Both the position numbers and the translations under genes were made by a program. The notes beneath the pieces were generated by a model, which worked only from the letters and a program-made list of their open reading frames with translations, had not been told where the DNA came from and ran no database searches. A DNA stretch of 64,000 nucleotides from Fasciola hepatica (Eukaryota > Platyhelminthes > Trematoda > Plagiorchiida > Fasciolidae), in the NCBI GenBank assembly GCA_948099385.1, contig CANUEZ040000180.1, positions 74,501 through 138,500 on the forward strand, in the 5' to 3' direction. Of the stretch, positions 11,102 through 22,600 are shown piece by piece. Within the stretch, counting starts at the first letter, position 1, and every line of letters starts with the position of its first letter.

Positions 11102-14034
11102 TGGGCGTGCCGGTGTTGGAAATGGTTGGGTTTAAATTTTTTTGGCGCCTACTTGATGGGCCTTAGGCTGGTTTATGAGGCAAATTTGGGGCGTGGTGAT
11201 GCCGAGGCTGGGATGATCTAGGCCACGGGAAACAACAGGAACGGGGGAAGAGGCTGTGCTCGATTTCGTTGGGGACGATGTTGTTGCAAATTAGTTGGTA
11301 TGGGGTGGTGAGATGGAAGCATTCACTTTCTCAGTATGCTTAGAAGACAAGATGATAGCTGAGCGATAGCTGTCTTTGAGAGATGATTGCATCGCCCGGC
11401 TTTCGGTACGTCCTATAGGTGATGGTGGAGATTGGGTTGTAATGTGGAGCCGTTTGGATGGGCACTGAGGAGTTGGCGACGAGCGGGATACATCGAGGTC
11501 TACATCCACTGTTTGTGCATTGGTCGACGGTGCGTGTGTGGATGTGTCAACCGTGGTGGGTTGTTGAGGAGGGTTGGGCGGCCCCGGATCAGGGGAGTGT
11601 GACGAGGAGGGATTGCCGATCACCGACTTCAGGACGTCCCTCTGCAATGGGGTCTTGTCGGCGACAATTTTTATGCTTTTGAATGGGGTGGCTTTGGCGA
11701 TAGCCTCTCTCTTTCTGATGAATTCCATGGTAATGTTTTCCTCACGGAACTGAAACAGAGGCGGACGCACGTACCGCTGTGACATTTTTCTTAGCCTCAC
11801 ACAGTCGTACTCGTGGTGTGACATACCGCAGGCTGGAAGCAACGATCGTTTAATCGAGGAAAGCGGAAGACGGTCCGGAATATTGAAGACCACGGCATTC
11901 TTGGATCTTTTAGTTCCTTGGTGGACTTCAGAAGCAATTGAGTCCAGAAAGCGACCGGCTGTTAGTAAACTTTGGGGGTTCGGGTATTTTGAAGGATCCA
12001 CGATACACGCTAGCGGTGACAACGCGGCCAGAGCATTATCCATGATACGTAACTGTCCTTCCAAGGATCCTAGGTTTCGTTTTAGTGCCCTGAATTTATT
12101 ACCGGTATCACTGTGGATATCAACTAGTAGTACCGAGCGAGGCTCCGAAGCTGTGGAGAGTCGGGGGCATTTAGTGCTCGAGCACTGAAGACGCCTTGTC
12201 ACTCGGTGGTGAAGGCGGACAGAAGTCGCTTTAGGCATTCTTTGGAAAAGTATTCTTATAGGATTGGAGATCGATGTGTTCATAATGGGGAACACTCAAC
12301 TATCCTACACTGGCAGTTGGGAAGCTGTTCTAACAACGTTTTGTAGATCAGCTGGTTGCCTATGAGTTTATTGTTCAGAAGAAAAAAACCGAGTTATTTT
12401 GAGTTGTGAGGATATTCCTAAGAGCTATTATTCCTAATATAACCCTAGATAGCTTAGTGGAAACTAAACCAATAACAGCACGCAATCCGACGCGGTGTTC
12501 GTTTGACGCGTAGCAACCATTTTCAACGCAAGCCAAAAAAGTCCATTCCAAATAGCCACGTCATCATATACAACAAACAAAGCAGTTTTACAATAACCAA
12601 GCCTCAATGGTGTTCCTTATGGGTCACGATTAAGCCCAAGGGTGTTTCGGTGAAGTCAAGCTGGATGTCCCTGGGAAGTAAAATAGAGGAACTTGGTCGG
12701 AGGTCGGAGGTAACCGGGCAGTATTCTAGGAGTGGCCTCACATGTGAAAGATACGTAGAGAGACCATTGGTGGGTAGTAAGAGACATCGATGTATCAGGC
12801 CTAGTGTTTGCCTAACTTTAGAGATTTAAAACAACGACTGTTCTCAGAAGGTGAAAGGAAAAGAATGGCGTATTCCGAGATAATTACCGAAGGATGTATG
12901 AATGTGAATAGGCCGTCCAGACTAATTTGGCCGGGCTGTACTGTGCACTTGTAGGTTAAGAGGAAGCTTTCACTCCACGGGTAGTTTCACGAACCACTGG
13001 ACGCGTCAGGCTCGGAGACAGAATAGTTCACACGACATGCTGCCAAGTCTTGAGGAGGTCTTCAAGGAGGAAGGAATACCCTATTTTCACACTGTCAGCA
13101 AAGAGGAATCGGGTACCGCGGCAAATATAAGAGAAAATTTGATATAAATTAGTAGTAATGAGGCCTATGAATATCTTGGGCGACGCCACTATAAATGCTT
13201 TTGCCAGATTACATGTGGCCATCGACCTACACAGCTTGTGAGCCGTGAGAGAGATACGGGGATATCCGGGAGAGCAGGGGATCCGTTAGACCAAGAGATG
13301 GAATTTTGGCTGGCGGGTTCATATGATGAACATGGTCAGGAGACTTGGGCTTGTTGAGATACAGGATAACTACAGAGGTATCGAAGTCCGTTGCAGATGA
13401 TAAGACAAATGGGACTCCAGCTTGCAGGGGGAGCAGCAGCTGCAGTTCAGAAAGCCTTGCTGACCAGGGTTTAGCAAAAGGTTAGATAAGAGACCCATAA
13501 CGACGCTTCTGTTAATTCCTTCAATGGTATTGCCAAATACTGGGGTCTGGATATTGGGCCGATGGTTATCCAAGTCATGCCGCAGGCCGTATTTGAGGTG
13601 CTGATTAAAAAGAGAGGTTTTCTATTGGGGGACAAAGCTGCAAGCCATGAGGGTTTTAAAGTTCAGCCAACGGAACGTTCGAGTGACGCGTAACAACCGG
13701 TTTCAACACGAGCCAAAATAGTCCATTCCAAATAGCCACGTCACCATATACAACAAACAAAGCAGTTTTACAATAACCAAGCCTCAATGGTGTTCCTTAT
13801 GGACTCTCACGCTCCAAATTGGACAACAAATCAATAACTGCAACCGAATTACAGAAAATGGTTAGGAACAGAAGATAGGATTACCGAATACAGTCACAAA
13901 AATGTTCAAGCTGAGCGGCTCACACCCGAGGCAACGGTGAGGGCCCGATTTGTGACACACATCTAAAGCGATAAAACAAACAATCGGAACTTCGGTAATG
14001 GTGGTTCATGCAGATGAGATAACATTGTTTGCAA
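11102..14034. repeat. Long direct repeat, copy 2
   Basis: Nearly identical partner of 1-2933 at offset 11101. It also holds the 131-bp repeat pair (12492-12622 and 13672-13802). The left end continues into LINE-alpha without a visible seam, so the left boundary of homology cannot be seen in this window. Confidence 0.95.
11291..12295 (-). CDS. ORF1 protein of LINE-alpha, copy 2 (334 aa)
   Basis: Same predicted protein as 190-1194. Here its position at the 5' end of an endonuclease/RT-encoding element is visible, which fixes its identity as LINE ORF1. The central nucleic-acid-binding region (NAVVFNIP to TPLQRDVLK) is followed by a Pro/Ser/Thr-rich tail. The ORF has stayed open although ORF2 in the same element is broken, which fits a recent duplication of a fairly young segment. 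The start ATG at 12293-12295 is the first in frame. Confidence 0.75.
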   Translation of the reverse strand: MFPIMNTSISNPIRILFQRMPKATSVRLHHRVTRRLQCSSTKCPRLSTASEPRSVLLVDIHSDTGNKFRALKRNLGSLEGQLRIMDNALAALSPLACIVDPSKYPNPQSLLTAGRFLDSIASEVHQGTKRSKNAVVFNIPDRLPLSSIKRSLLPACGMSHHEYDCVRLRKMSQRYVRPPLFQFREENITMEFIRKREAIAKATPFKSIKIVADKTPLQRDVLKSVIGNPSSSHSPDPGPPNPPQQPTTVDTSTHAPSTNAQTVDVDLDVSRSSPTPQCPSKRLHITTQSPPSPIGRTESRAMQSSLKDSYRSAIILSSKHTEKVNASISPPHTN

Positions 14035-14239
14035 TGCGGATGTTTATGAATTAAACGTGGTTTCCTGAACTTCCTTCCGAGGAGGCTCAGAGCTGTGAAC
14101 CCCGCAGTGCACGGGAAATTAATCCACGGAAATCGGCCCATTCGTTGCGGAAGTCGAAGGGTGTGGACCGTCCCTCTAGTATGGTAACTCTCAGGTTACT
14201 AGAAGTCAAGATCTACGAATGTCCCGAACAGATTTTTAC

Positions 14240-17150
14240 CATCTAGCCCCCAATATCCTCAGCTTCCGACCCTCCCAGTGCCTCTTTTCTACCCCGAAGC
14301 TTCCCGCTTTCCCCCTCTTCAAACCCAAAATCCGTTGTCTCTGGTGATTTTGCAACAAATCTTGAGCTTGTGCTCAAATATTTTACAGCAATAGCATCAG
14401 CGTTTTGAATCAGATCCTGGAACTTTGGCAGCTTAAAGTGGATGAGGAACCTCAGGTCACGGCCCTCCCAGAAACCCGGCTTAACCCAAACATACTTCAT
14501 GCGGAAACATTTATTCCGGGAAATTTCATAGCTAGGCGAAACTCCAGTAGAGGTCGTGCTGGTGGGGTTACCATACACTTCGATAATTCTGTCCCTCCTC
14601 TCACTATATTACTAACTCCCACTTTTTAATGTATTTATTGTCTGTGGGTTGTCTTTGCACTGCTTGGGACAGACACCCCAATTCTTCGTGTAGTTTGCCG
14701 CTTCCCTCACGCAATTCTTCGGATCGCCTAGGTCTCACAAACTTATTAGGCCTCCCGAAAAGCTACGAAGGCCTCACCCGTTCCCTGGTCACCAGTGACT
14801 ACCACTAACCCAGTGTCGACTGGCAAAGGGCCTATGCCCCCGATGTCACCTTTGGCAGACCCATCCTGGATCTCATACTTAAGAGCTCATGGGTGCAGAA
14901 CATGAAGGATCTGACCAGATGTGGCAAGGGACACGCCCCGTCCACACTAAATCTGACCTCCACTAATGAATGGTTTCAAAAAATGTGATGCACTACCGGG
15001 CCACCTCTCGGTAAAAGTGAGCACACTCACCGGGTTCTACTATATTGCTAAGCGGCTTTCTCTTTCCTCGGAAGTCGAAATTTTGAGAACCTTTAAAGGG
15101 ACAAATGATGACTAGGTCAGTGCACTCTTTCGTCCCCAGATAACCTCAGCTTACCTGGATGACTCTGCTGATGAGATGGCAGATAATCTCAGAAAGTTGG
15201 TCACCTAAGATGATAGGCTGTTTGTGCCCAGGATTTGTCTTTCATAGGTGAACGGCCTCTCTCTCGCTCCGTTAGGCGCATTCTAGAAGAAAGCGCACGT
15301 CTTTTCGCCGGGTATAAGGCCACTGGTCTTTCCCGAGATGCAGATGGCCTTAGGATTATCCGTAACGAACTTAAAGGCAAGGTTAAGTTCTATCAAAATG
15401 CAGTCCAACGATCTGTACTTGCTCGAACACTGACCAATAGGGCTTTTTTCTTTCAGTAAGTGCGTTCTCTAGGGGAGCAGCTCCGACACCACTTGCTCTC
15501 AAAGATCAAGCCGAATATCCATTTCCTCCCCCTAGTCAGGTGGCCAATGAATTTGTCTCCCTCCTTCTTATATAATTCAGCTCCACGCCGACTTCATCCC
15601 GCTCTACCGTACAACCGATATCTTTGGTCACTACCTTCGGCAGTATCACGGTTCCCTTTTCTGCTTTAGCAAACGTTTTCCGTTGGCCCAGCCAATATTG
15701 CTCCTTTTTTCCGGACTCAATCCACCCCCGCGTTCCCAATGAAACTGCGGGCACATTAACAGTTCCTTATGCATCTCTTCTTCAGAGATGTGTTAACAAT
15801 GGAGTTTTCCCCAGCAGACGGGAAAAAAGGTCATCACTCCCATATACAAGAAGGGAAGGAGGTATCTTGTCCTTAGTTACAGACCCATAAGCCGGACTAG
15901 CACAACCAGTTACCTTTTCGTGCGAATTCGCAGCAGTGCGATTCTTTCCCCTCTGCACACGAGTAGAATCCTCTCCGTCCCAACAAGGGTTTCCTTCTGG
16001 TAGATCATGTCAGCCAATAAGCTAACAGTCATGGATAGTCTGACGAACGCCTACGATGACGGCCGGCTCTCACGTGCTGTATTCACCGATTTTGCTAAGG
16101 CCTTCAGAAAAGCCCCACATGCCCCTCTTCTTTACAAGCTGCAAACATACGGGATAGCAGGCTCCATGTTCGACATCTTACGCTGCTTTCCTACAGACCG
16201 CACCTTTTTGGTTGGGGTTGGGGGTTTTTTCCCCCACGTTGCCCCAATAATAGCTGAGGTCCCACAAGGATCGGTCTTAGGTCCTCTTCTGTTCTTGATC
16301 TACATAGATGATCTTCCCACAGCCTTCCTGTGAACATTGTCATGTATGCGGACGACGTAATCCTCTAAACTTCGAGCGCTGAATGCCCGCAACCTGCAGC
16401 TGCTGAAGTGAGACGCTGGTCCGAGGACTGTAACTTTCCAGTTGTTGATGACAACCACGAGAGCATGCCTTGCGGCAGAGAGGATGGTCGCATGTTCTCC
16501 ATTAACGAAACAACCACGCAGCCAAGGGTTGATGGGCACAGGTTGCTCGGCTTGTGATTATATTGCAGCCTGTCTTTCTCCCATCACTGCCAAATTGCGA
16601 GCAAGTCCGCACTAGCAGTCCTAAATATGATTCGAAGGTTCTTCCCGCGCATCTCTGGGGGTGATTTCTCCATAATTTTCGGCACCTATATCAGACCAGA
16701 AATAGTTCAGAGTGCTTCCGTCAATCCAGTATGGAGTCCGTCCTATCTACCTTATCCAGTTCGCCTCTCACTCCTCCATCCCTATCCCCTCGGCTTAAGA
16801 GGCGTAAGAGACGATCTGTTTTCCAAGTTTTACCTTTCTGAATCAGTTCAAAGCAATGGTATCTTCTCCGTCTGTTCAGCCTCTTCTTTCCGGGGTCATG
16901 GCAGAAGGGTTCTTAGGCCGAGACCACGTAATTCTATACGAAGTAACTCTTCTAGCTACAGGGTTATTACTCTGTGAAAAGCCCTTCTGGAAGGTGTTGT
17001 TCCCTCGCCGAACAAAATTTTTCTCGAGGAAGAATTATAACTCTCTCTTAGTACCTTTCAGTAATTCCTTCTCCACAAAGGGGATCAAAGTGAAGTGGAC
17101 GTACTTTTTGTATTTTCATTCTGCTACATGTTTATGAATGCCTCACCCTC
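14240..17150 (+). mobile_element. LINE-beta: decayed Jockey/CR1-like retrotransposon
   Basis: Plus-strand fragments appear in LINE order. Endonuclease start at 14405-14629 (ALPETRLNPNIL, RGRAGGVTIHF). Linker at 15235-15459 (SVRRILEESARLFAGYKATG). RT at 15624-16333 (LQRCVNNGVFPSRREK, FTDFAKAFRKAPHAPLL, VPQGSVLGPLLFLIYIDDLP), then VNIVMYADDVIL at about 16333-16368, ended by a stop. A C-terminal segment at 16627-16977 has RGHGRRVLRPRPR. Many frameshifts and stops show long decay. It differs from the A-D family. Confidence 0.7.
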
Positions 17151-17199
17151 TTGAGGCTCTCTCCGTGGTGAGACACCGGATGATGTTATGAACATTTCG

Positions 17200-18543
17200 T
17201 TTTGTTTGCCGCCTTCGCCCCCGCTTCCCTGTATTCTCTTTTCGGCTGGGTAAAACTGACAGACGATCAAAGATTTCCTCGAGAACCGGGACATTTGGGC
17301 TCAAAGCCCCGAACCCGTGTGGTACATCAAGACTTCATCTGTGGACCTGTGGTCTTGAGGGCCGGGAGTGAAATATGTAATGGTGATCACAGCAAAGCAG
17401 ATGCCTTAGGCATGTTCTTTGACGATGCACGTAGACGTGATGGGGAAAAACTACATCGACTGAAATGCAAGTGGTTTCTCCCACCCTTCCCTGCCTTCAA
17501 ACTAGGGAACAGGAGGCTGAGGAAATACTGGACGGACTTAACATAAAAAAGTCGGCTTGACCTTATGGTATACACCCAACCTTTATACGGCCATTGGCTG
17601 CCGTGATCGGTGGACATGTCTGCCGTCTAGGCTGTGCCACACTCAGCCAAGGGGCCTTACCGTTGGACTGGATGTTACCCACGGTTACGGCCATCCACAG
17701 GGGAGGGTCGCTGTCAGATAGAGACAATTACCGTCCTACAAGCCTCACATGCACTTTCTGAAACTGTTTAGAGACAGATATGTGGACACCTTCTGGGCCA
17801 CAACTTGCTCTGCGAAGCACAGAACGGGTTTTTGAAGGGCAAATACTGTCTTCCGAGCCTTATAGTATTCATAGACGAAGTGAAAAACCAGCTTGAAGAG
17901 GGCAATACCTTTGACTCAGTCAGCCATCGCCTGTTGATAGGGAAACTGCAGACTATTGGGACAGAAATGCAAATACACAAGTGGGTATCAGCCTCTCTGA
18001 CAAACGGGATGCTTCATGTAAGAGAAGAACCTGCAGGTCAAAAACAGCCTAGGTAATGTGGTGATTCAGCAGCTGTCACACGTGAGAAGGCCAGGTGCTA
18101 CTTCGCGGTCAAGTGCGCGGATCAGCCTCAACTAATCAGGATCGCAGCGGACAGGTTCGACAAAAGCTCTCTGTTATTGGCCATCCTTGAGCCCACCAAA
18201 TATATTCTCTAATTTAACATATTTATACAAATCCGTTATGCAACATAACTAACGTGCTATTTCGCAGCCTCGGTATTCTTGCTACTTTCGTTCGAGTGGT
18301 TCCGGGAGGGGAAATTTCACGTAACCAGCGGAGTACCTGAAGGGTCAAATTTAGGTCGGATACTTTTTCTTCTCCGCATAAATGATTCAGTTGAAGGATT
18401 ATCACTATCGTGTTTCATTTTTGCAGATAATGTAAAATTTGTGGGGTCAGGAGATCGTGATGAACTAGCAAGGGAGGTGACGCACGTAGTTAGCTGGGGA
18501 GAAAAACGGGATATGCCGCCAAGCCAAAACGAGAGTCATCTGC
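17200..18543 (+). pseudogene. LINE-A, 5' part of ORF2 (split by BEL-1)
   Basis: CR1-like pieces related to LINE-D: HSKADALGMFFDDA (17390-17430, compare QGKADALGKYFG), FLKGKYCLPSLIVFIDEVKNQL (17830-17900), FDSVSHRLLIGKLQTIG, then at 18310-18543 VTSGVPEGSNLGRILFLLRIND and FIFADNVKFVGSGDRDELARE. The catalytic FADD box reads FADN. The sequence breaks at ESHLL exactly where BEL-1 begins and resumes at 25237 with LTRASVGETV, matching ESHLLSRATESLTV in LINE-D. Confidence 0.75.
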
Positions 18544-18920
18544 TGTTACGAACGTTTGAGCAATGCGTAGCCAAATTCGCAACGGATCCCGAAATCAAAA
18601 GACGATTATCCGTGATATTCTACGATACTAGATTATTACAATAAACAATGACATAAACAATATACAAACCTCAATAATACGATCACAAGGACTCAACAAC
18701 GAGAAACCGAATAGCAGCGTGTGAGCAGACAGCACGTGCGTCACGCAGGTCCTGAACAAGGATGTGCCAAAGTAGCGCTCTGGGCGCGAACAAACAACAA
18801 TTGGTCCAGAAAAACAACCAGTTCGTAAAGACAAGTCAATAGTGTATGGAAATGAGTGATGTTGGGAAAAACACTGAATCGCGAGGGAAAAAGGGGGATT
18901 TTCCACGACCGGCTGTTACA
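18544..18920 (-). repeat. BEL-1 3' LTR
   Basis: 377 bp, TG...CA termini, near-identical to 24860-25236. It also resembles the BEL-2 LTRs (CAACGCGTAGCCAA-like core), so the two elements are related lineages. Confidence 0.92.
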
Positions 18921-18943
18921 CCGCCCACCAAAATCCTCCTGCA
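18921..18943 (-). promoter_or_regulatory. BEL-1 polypurine tract
   Basis: On the minus strand AGGAGGATTTTGGTGGGCGG directly abuts the 3' LTR. BEL-2 has AGGATTTTGGCCGGCGG at the matching place (28160-28180). This is the expected primer site for plus-strand DNA synthesis. Confidence 0.55.
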
Positions 18944-19189
18944 TTCTTAGCAGAGTCAAAGGTTCGGTATAAAGGTACTGATTCTTCCTACCTGCCTAGG
19001 CCCTGCTGTCAGTGCGCGCGTCTAATGCTCGTCGTCAACGTTCTACTACTGGTCGCACCTAATCCATTGGATACATAAAGGCGAGGCTAGTCTACATCTT
19101 CCACAAGACCAAATGACCGATGGCGGGCGTGAATGGTCACATAGACGTTGTCCTCGTAAGGAGCCGTCCGGTCCTGGATGTACGTGCTT

Positions 19190-19570
19190 GAGTGTGTGTG
19201 TGAGTGCGTGTGTGTGTGTGCCGGGGTTACAATGAAATCACAGGTATGACTACACATCAAAGGAGGACTTTCTGCAATGTCAACAAAAGACCGCGGGGCA
19301 AGAAAACGAGTAAAATGTAGCATGTATGTGTGACCTGAGCTCCGCTACTTCCACATATGCAAGGGGCATTCGGTAGCGTCAACAAAAGGCAAAACAACGA
19401 ACACTGTCACATGTTTGATGGGTTTACGGGATGTAGAGTGCGTCGTGCATGCGTGTATGTATCGGGATGTACAATGGAATCGCATTCATCACCACGTATC
19501 GGAAAGAACCTTCTGTAATGTCAACGAAAAGACCGCGAGCACCTTAACGTGTTTGACGGAGACCGTGTGG
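19190..19570. repeat. Imperfect tandem repeats in BEL-1 3' noncoding region
   Basis: Three diverged units share AATGTCAAC(A/G)AAA(A)GACCGCG-like cores (about 19277, 19378 and 19518), each preceded by GT-rich sequence such as (GT)n at 19193-19220. They lie between the integrase stop and the 3' LTR. Confidence 0.55.
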
Positions 19571-19627
19571 TATATATGGTGTTTCTTTATCCACCTCGAT
19601 TACTGGTGTGAAAAAGGTTTACTAGGC

Positions 19628-22600
19628 CTAAGGGTTATCAGATCCTCCGTCTTCGCTCTCGAGTAGGTTAATACTGCGTATGTCACGAATGAGCACTCCG
19701 TTAGCTGTCTTCACCTTCACCGTTCTTATCATTTCGTCAGTGCTTTTGATGGTTTCCGTAACTACTCCCAAAGACCAAGCGCTGAAATGTGCGCGTTCGT
19801 CGGCGATCATAACCACGTCCCCAACTTTGAATGGTCTTGTTTTGGCCAGCCACTTCTGTCGAGTCTGCAAAGCCGGTAGGTACTCCCGTAGCCATCGCCT
19901 CCAGAAGACCTTGGCCAGATAGTTCGCTTGCTTCCACCCGTGGAGGTAGCTCCCACGAAGGTTTACCGGCCCTTGGAAACCCTCGTTCGACCTTAACGTC
20001 AATAAGTCGTTCGGGGTGAGCGCCAGGTGGGTGGGGTCGCCGTTCAATACTGGAACCAGGGGGCGGTTGTTCAGGATTCGCTCCACCTCAGTCATGACGG
20101 TGTTCAGGGTCTCGTCGTCGGGCGGCTGCTGCTCCATGATTGACAGCAATATCCGTCTGGCGGACCAGATCATGCGTTCCCATATGCCGCCTCGGTGACT
20201 GGCCTGTGGGGGGTTGAAATGCCACCGTATGCCGTAGGCCACGGTTCGATTCTGCAGTTCGTCCCTGTTTATGTTCTTGTGCCAACGCTGCAATTCCCGG
20301 TGAGCGCCCACAAAGTTCGATCCATTATCTGAGTATATATCGGCCGGCACGCCTCTTCGGTTGATAAATCTTTGCAAGGCCCGTAGAAACGAATCGGTCG
20401 TCATCGAATGTGCGACTTCTAGGTGTACCGCACGTGATTTCATGCACGTCATGATACATCCGTATCGCTTTTCTAATCTTTTCCCGCACTTGATCCACAA
20501 GGGCCCGAAATAGTCCAACCCGGTGTCACTGAACGGCCACCAGCCCGTAGTCACCCTGCATTCTGGTAGTGGGGCCATGAGTTGTTTGCCTGCTATGGCA
20601 TTGCGTCTCCTGCATTGCATACACCGTCGGATTACGCGTTTTACAGTCTCTCGTCCTCTCAACTACCAAAGACGCTTTCGGATGACGCTCGTCACGTGAC
20701 TTTCCCCGGCATGTCCCTCCATGGCGTGGACGTGTTGAATCATTAGCTCTACTACAGTTTGTCTCGCAGGCAGCAGTATAGGATACTTTGTGTCGAAGTT
20801 CAGGTGGGCGTTGGTCAGCCTACCATCCACCCGCAGCAGTCCATTGATGAGTTTGGGGTTTAAACGCTTCAGCTCGCCTCTTGGGGATGGCATGTCTTTA
20901 TTGTTCGGCCCCACTTCTTCCGCCCTCTTGAGTTCTCGGGCGAAAGCCTCGCGTTGTATCATTCTGAAAATATCGTACTCTGCCGCTTGTAGCTCATCGG
21001 GACCTATCGGGCCGGCCCGTATCCGACCTGAGGGCCGTAGCCCGTTCATGACTAGTAAATTTCTCTTGAACCTGGTCAACCAAACTAGCGAACGAAGCGT
21101 CTTCATCCAGGAAGAAAACCTGATCAGTCGCGATAGAATGGACGACGCTTCGACGGCGTTGGTTGCTATCACTACGCCTTTGATCTCCAGTTCCACTTCC
21201 GTAGGGGGTTTTAATTCGAACACGGGCCAGTCCTGTTTGGGCAATTGCAGGAAGTTTGGCCCTCTCGTCCACGTGTCCAGTTGCCTGAAGTTGTTCGCAC
21301 CTCGGGAGCACAGGTCGGCTGGATTATCGCCAGACCTGACAGGACTCCACTGGTGCGTGGCTGATTCATCGTGGATAATCGTGAGCCGGTTAGCAACGAA
21401 AGTACTAAACCGGCTCCGGACGTTGTTGATATAGTAAAGTACTATCGTTGAATCCGTCCAGAAGCTCACCGACCAAATGTAGAGATCGAAACATCTCTTC
21501 ACAGCTTGCACCACCCTGACTGCCAACACGGCTGCGCTGAGTTCAAGGCGTGGGATTGAGACCGACTTCAGTGGAGCAACGCGGGCTTTGGCGAACAGGA
21601 TCCTCGTGGTATATTGTCTATCTCCTGCGCACCATCGTCCGTACACCACGGCTCCATAACCGACTTCGGATGCATCGGAGAAGGCATGTAGTTCTCCAGT
21701 CCGTGTCGTATGGCCAGGAGTCAAACATCGTGGGATTCTTATGTCCCCTAATTTCTTCAAGGTGTCCAAAAATTCTTCCCAGTCCAACCGGTCCCCTCGG
21801 TCCAGTGACTGGTCCCAATCAACTTTCTTACGGCACAGCCGCTGCAGAAAGATCTTTCCGGGTAGCAGCCATGGTGAGACGAAACCGAGCGGGTCGAACA
21901 AACTTGAGACGGCAGACAGTATGCCACGACGGGTTATTGGCAGCTCGGGAACGTTTAGTTCGAAAACAAAATCGTCCGTTTCCGCGTCCCATTGTATCCC
22001 TAAGGTGCGCTCGATAGGAAGTGGAGAGCCGTCCAAGTCTCTTACCCTTTCGGCCTTTTCGTGATACGGGATGACCTTCAGCACTTCTGAAGCGTTCGAC
22101 ATCCATTTAGTTAGATGGAAGCCGCCCCCTTCCAGCAATCTCGTCAGACCCCTGAACTGCTCTAGAGCTGATTTCACATCATCGAATGACCCAAGGTATT
22201 CGTCGACGTAGAAGTTCCTGCTGACGCTTTCTACCACCGTCCGATGTACTAGATCGCCATGTTTGTTCGCTGATTCTCGGAGGGCGTAGTTGGCACAAAA
22301 TGGTGACGATATGGCTCCGAAGGAGCGGACCGTCATCCTATAACCCACCACTGCGTTGTCCCGGTCGCTCCCTTCCCACCACAGGAAGCGCAAAGCAACT
22401 CGTTCTCCTACCGGAATCTTCACCTGATGGAACATTTCCCTAATGTCAGCAGACAAAGCCACTTTACCCACTCTGAAACGGCACAAAACATCGATCGGTG
22501 AAGTGGTCCAGTCAGGCCCCTGTAGTAGGCGATCGTTTAACGACTTGCCCTGGAACTTGGCCGCACAGTCGAAAACCACCCGCAGTTTATTGGGTTTCTT

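Larger units (their letters stand above)
6930..12295 (-). mobile_element. LINE-alpha: near full-length CR1/Jockey-like retrotransposon
   Basis: On the minus strand the order is ORF1 (12295-11291), a Pro/Ser-rich linker (11065-10218), an apurinic-type endonuclease (about 9960-9122) and reverse transcriptase (8909 to about 7117). This is the standard CR1/Jockey layout, so the piece is one element of at least 5.3 kb, not separate fragments. The ORF2 part has several frameshifts. A minus-strand AATAAA lies near 6922-6930, after an AT-rich stretch, and probably marks the 3' end. The 5' flank is shared with the copy at the left window edge. It is unlikely to be active because ORF2 is broken. Confidence 0.8.

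Noticed and set aside
19193..19220. CRISPR-like or satellite array
   Set aside because: It is a short GT run within diverged BEL-1 3' repeats; no regular spacers.
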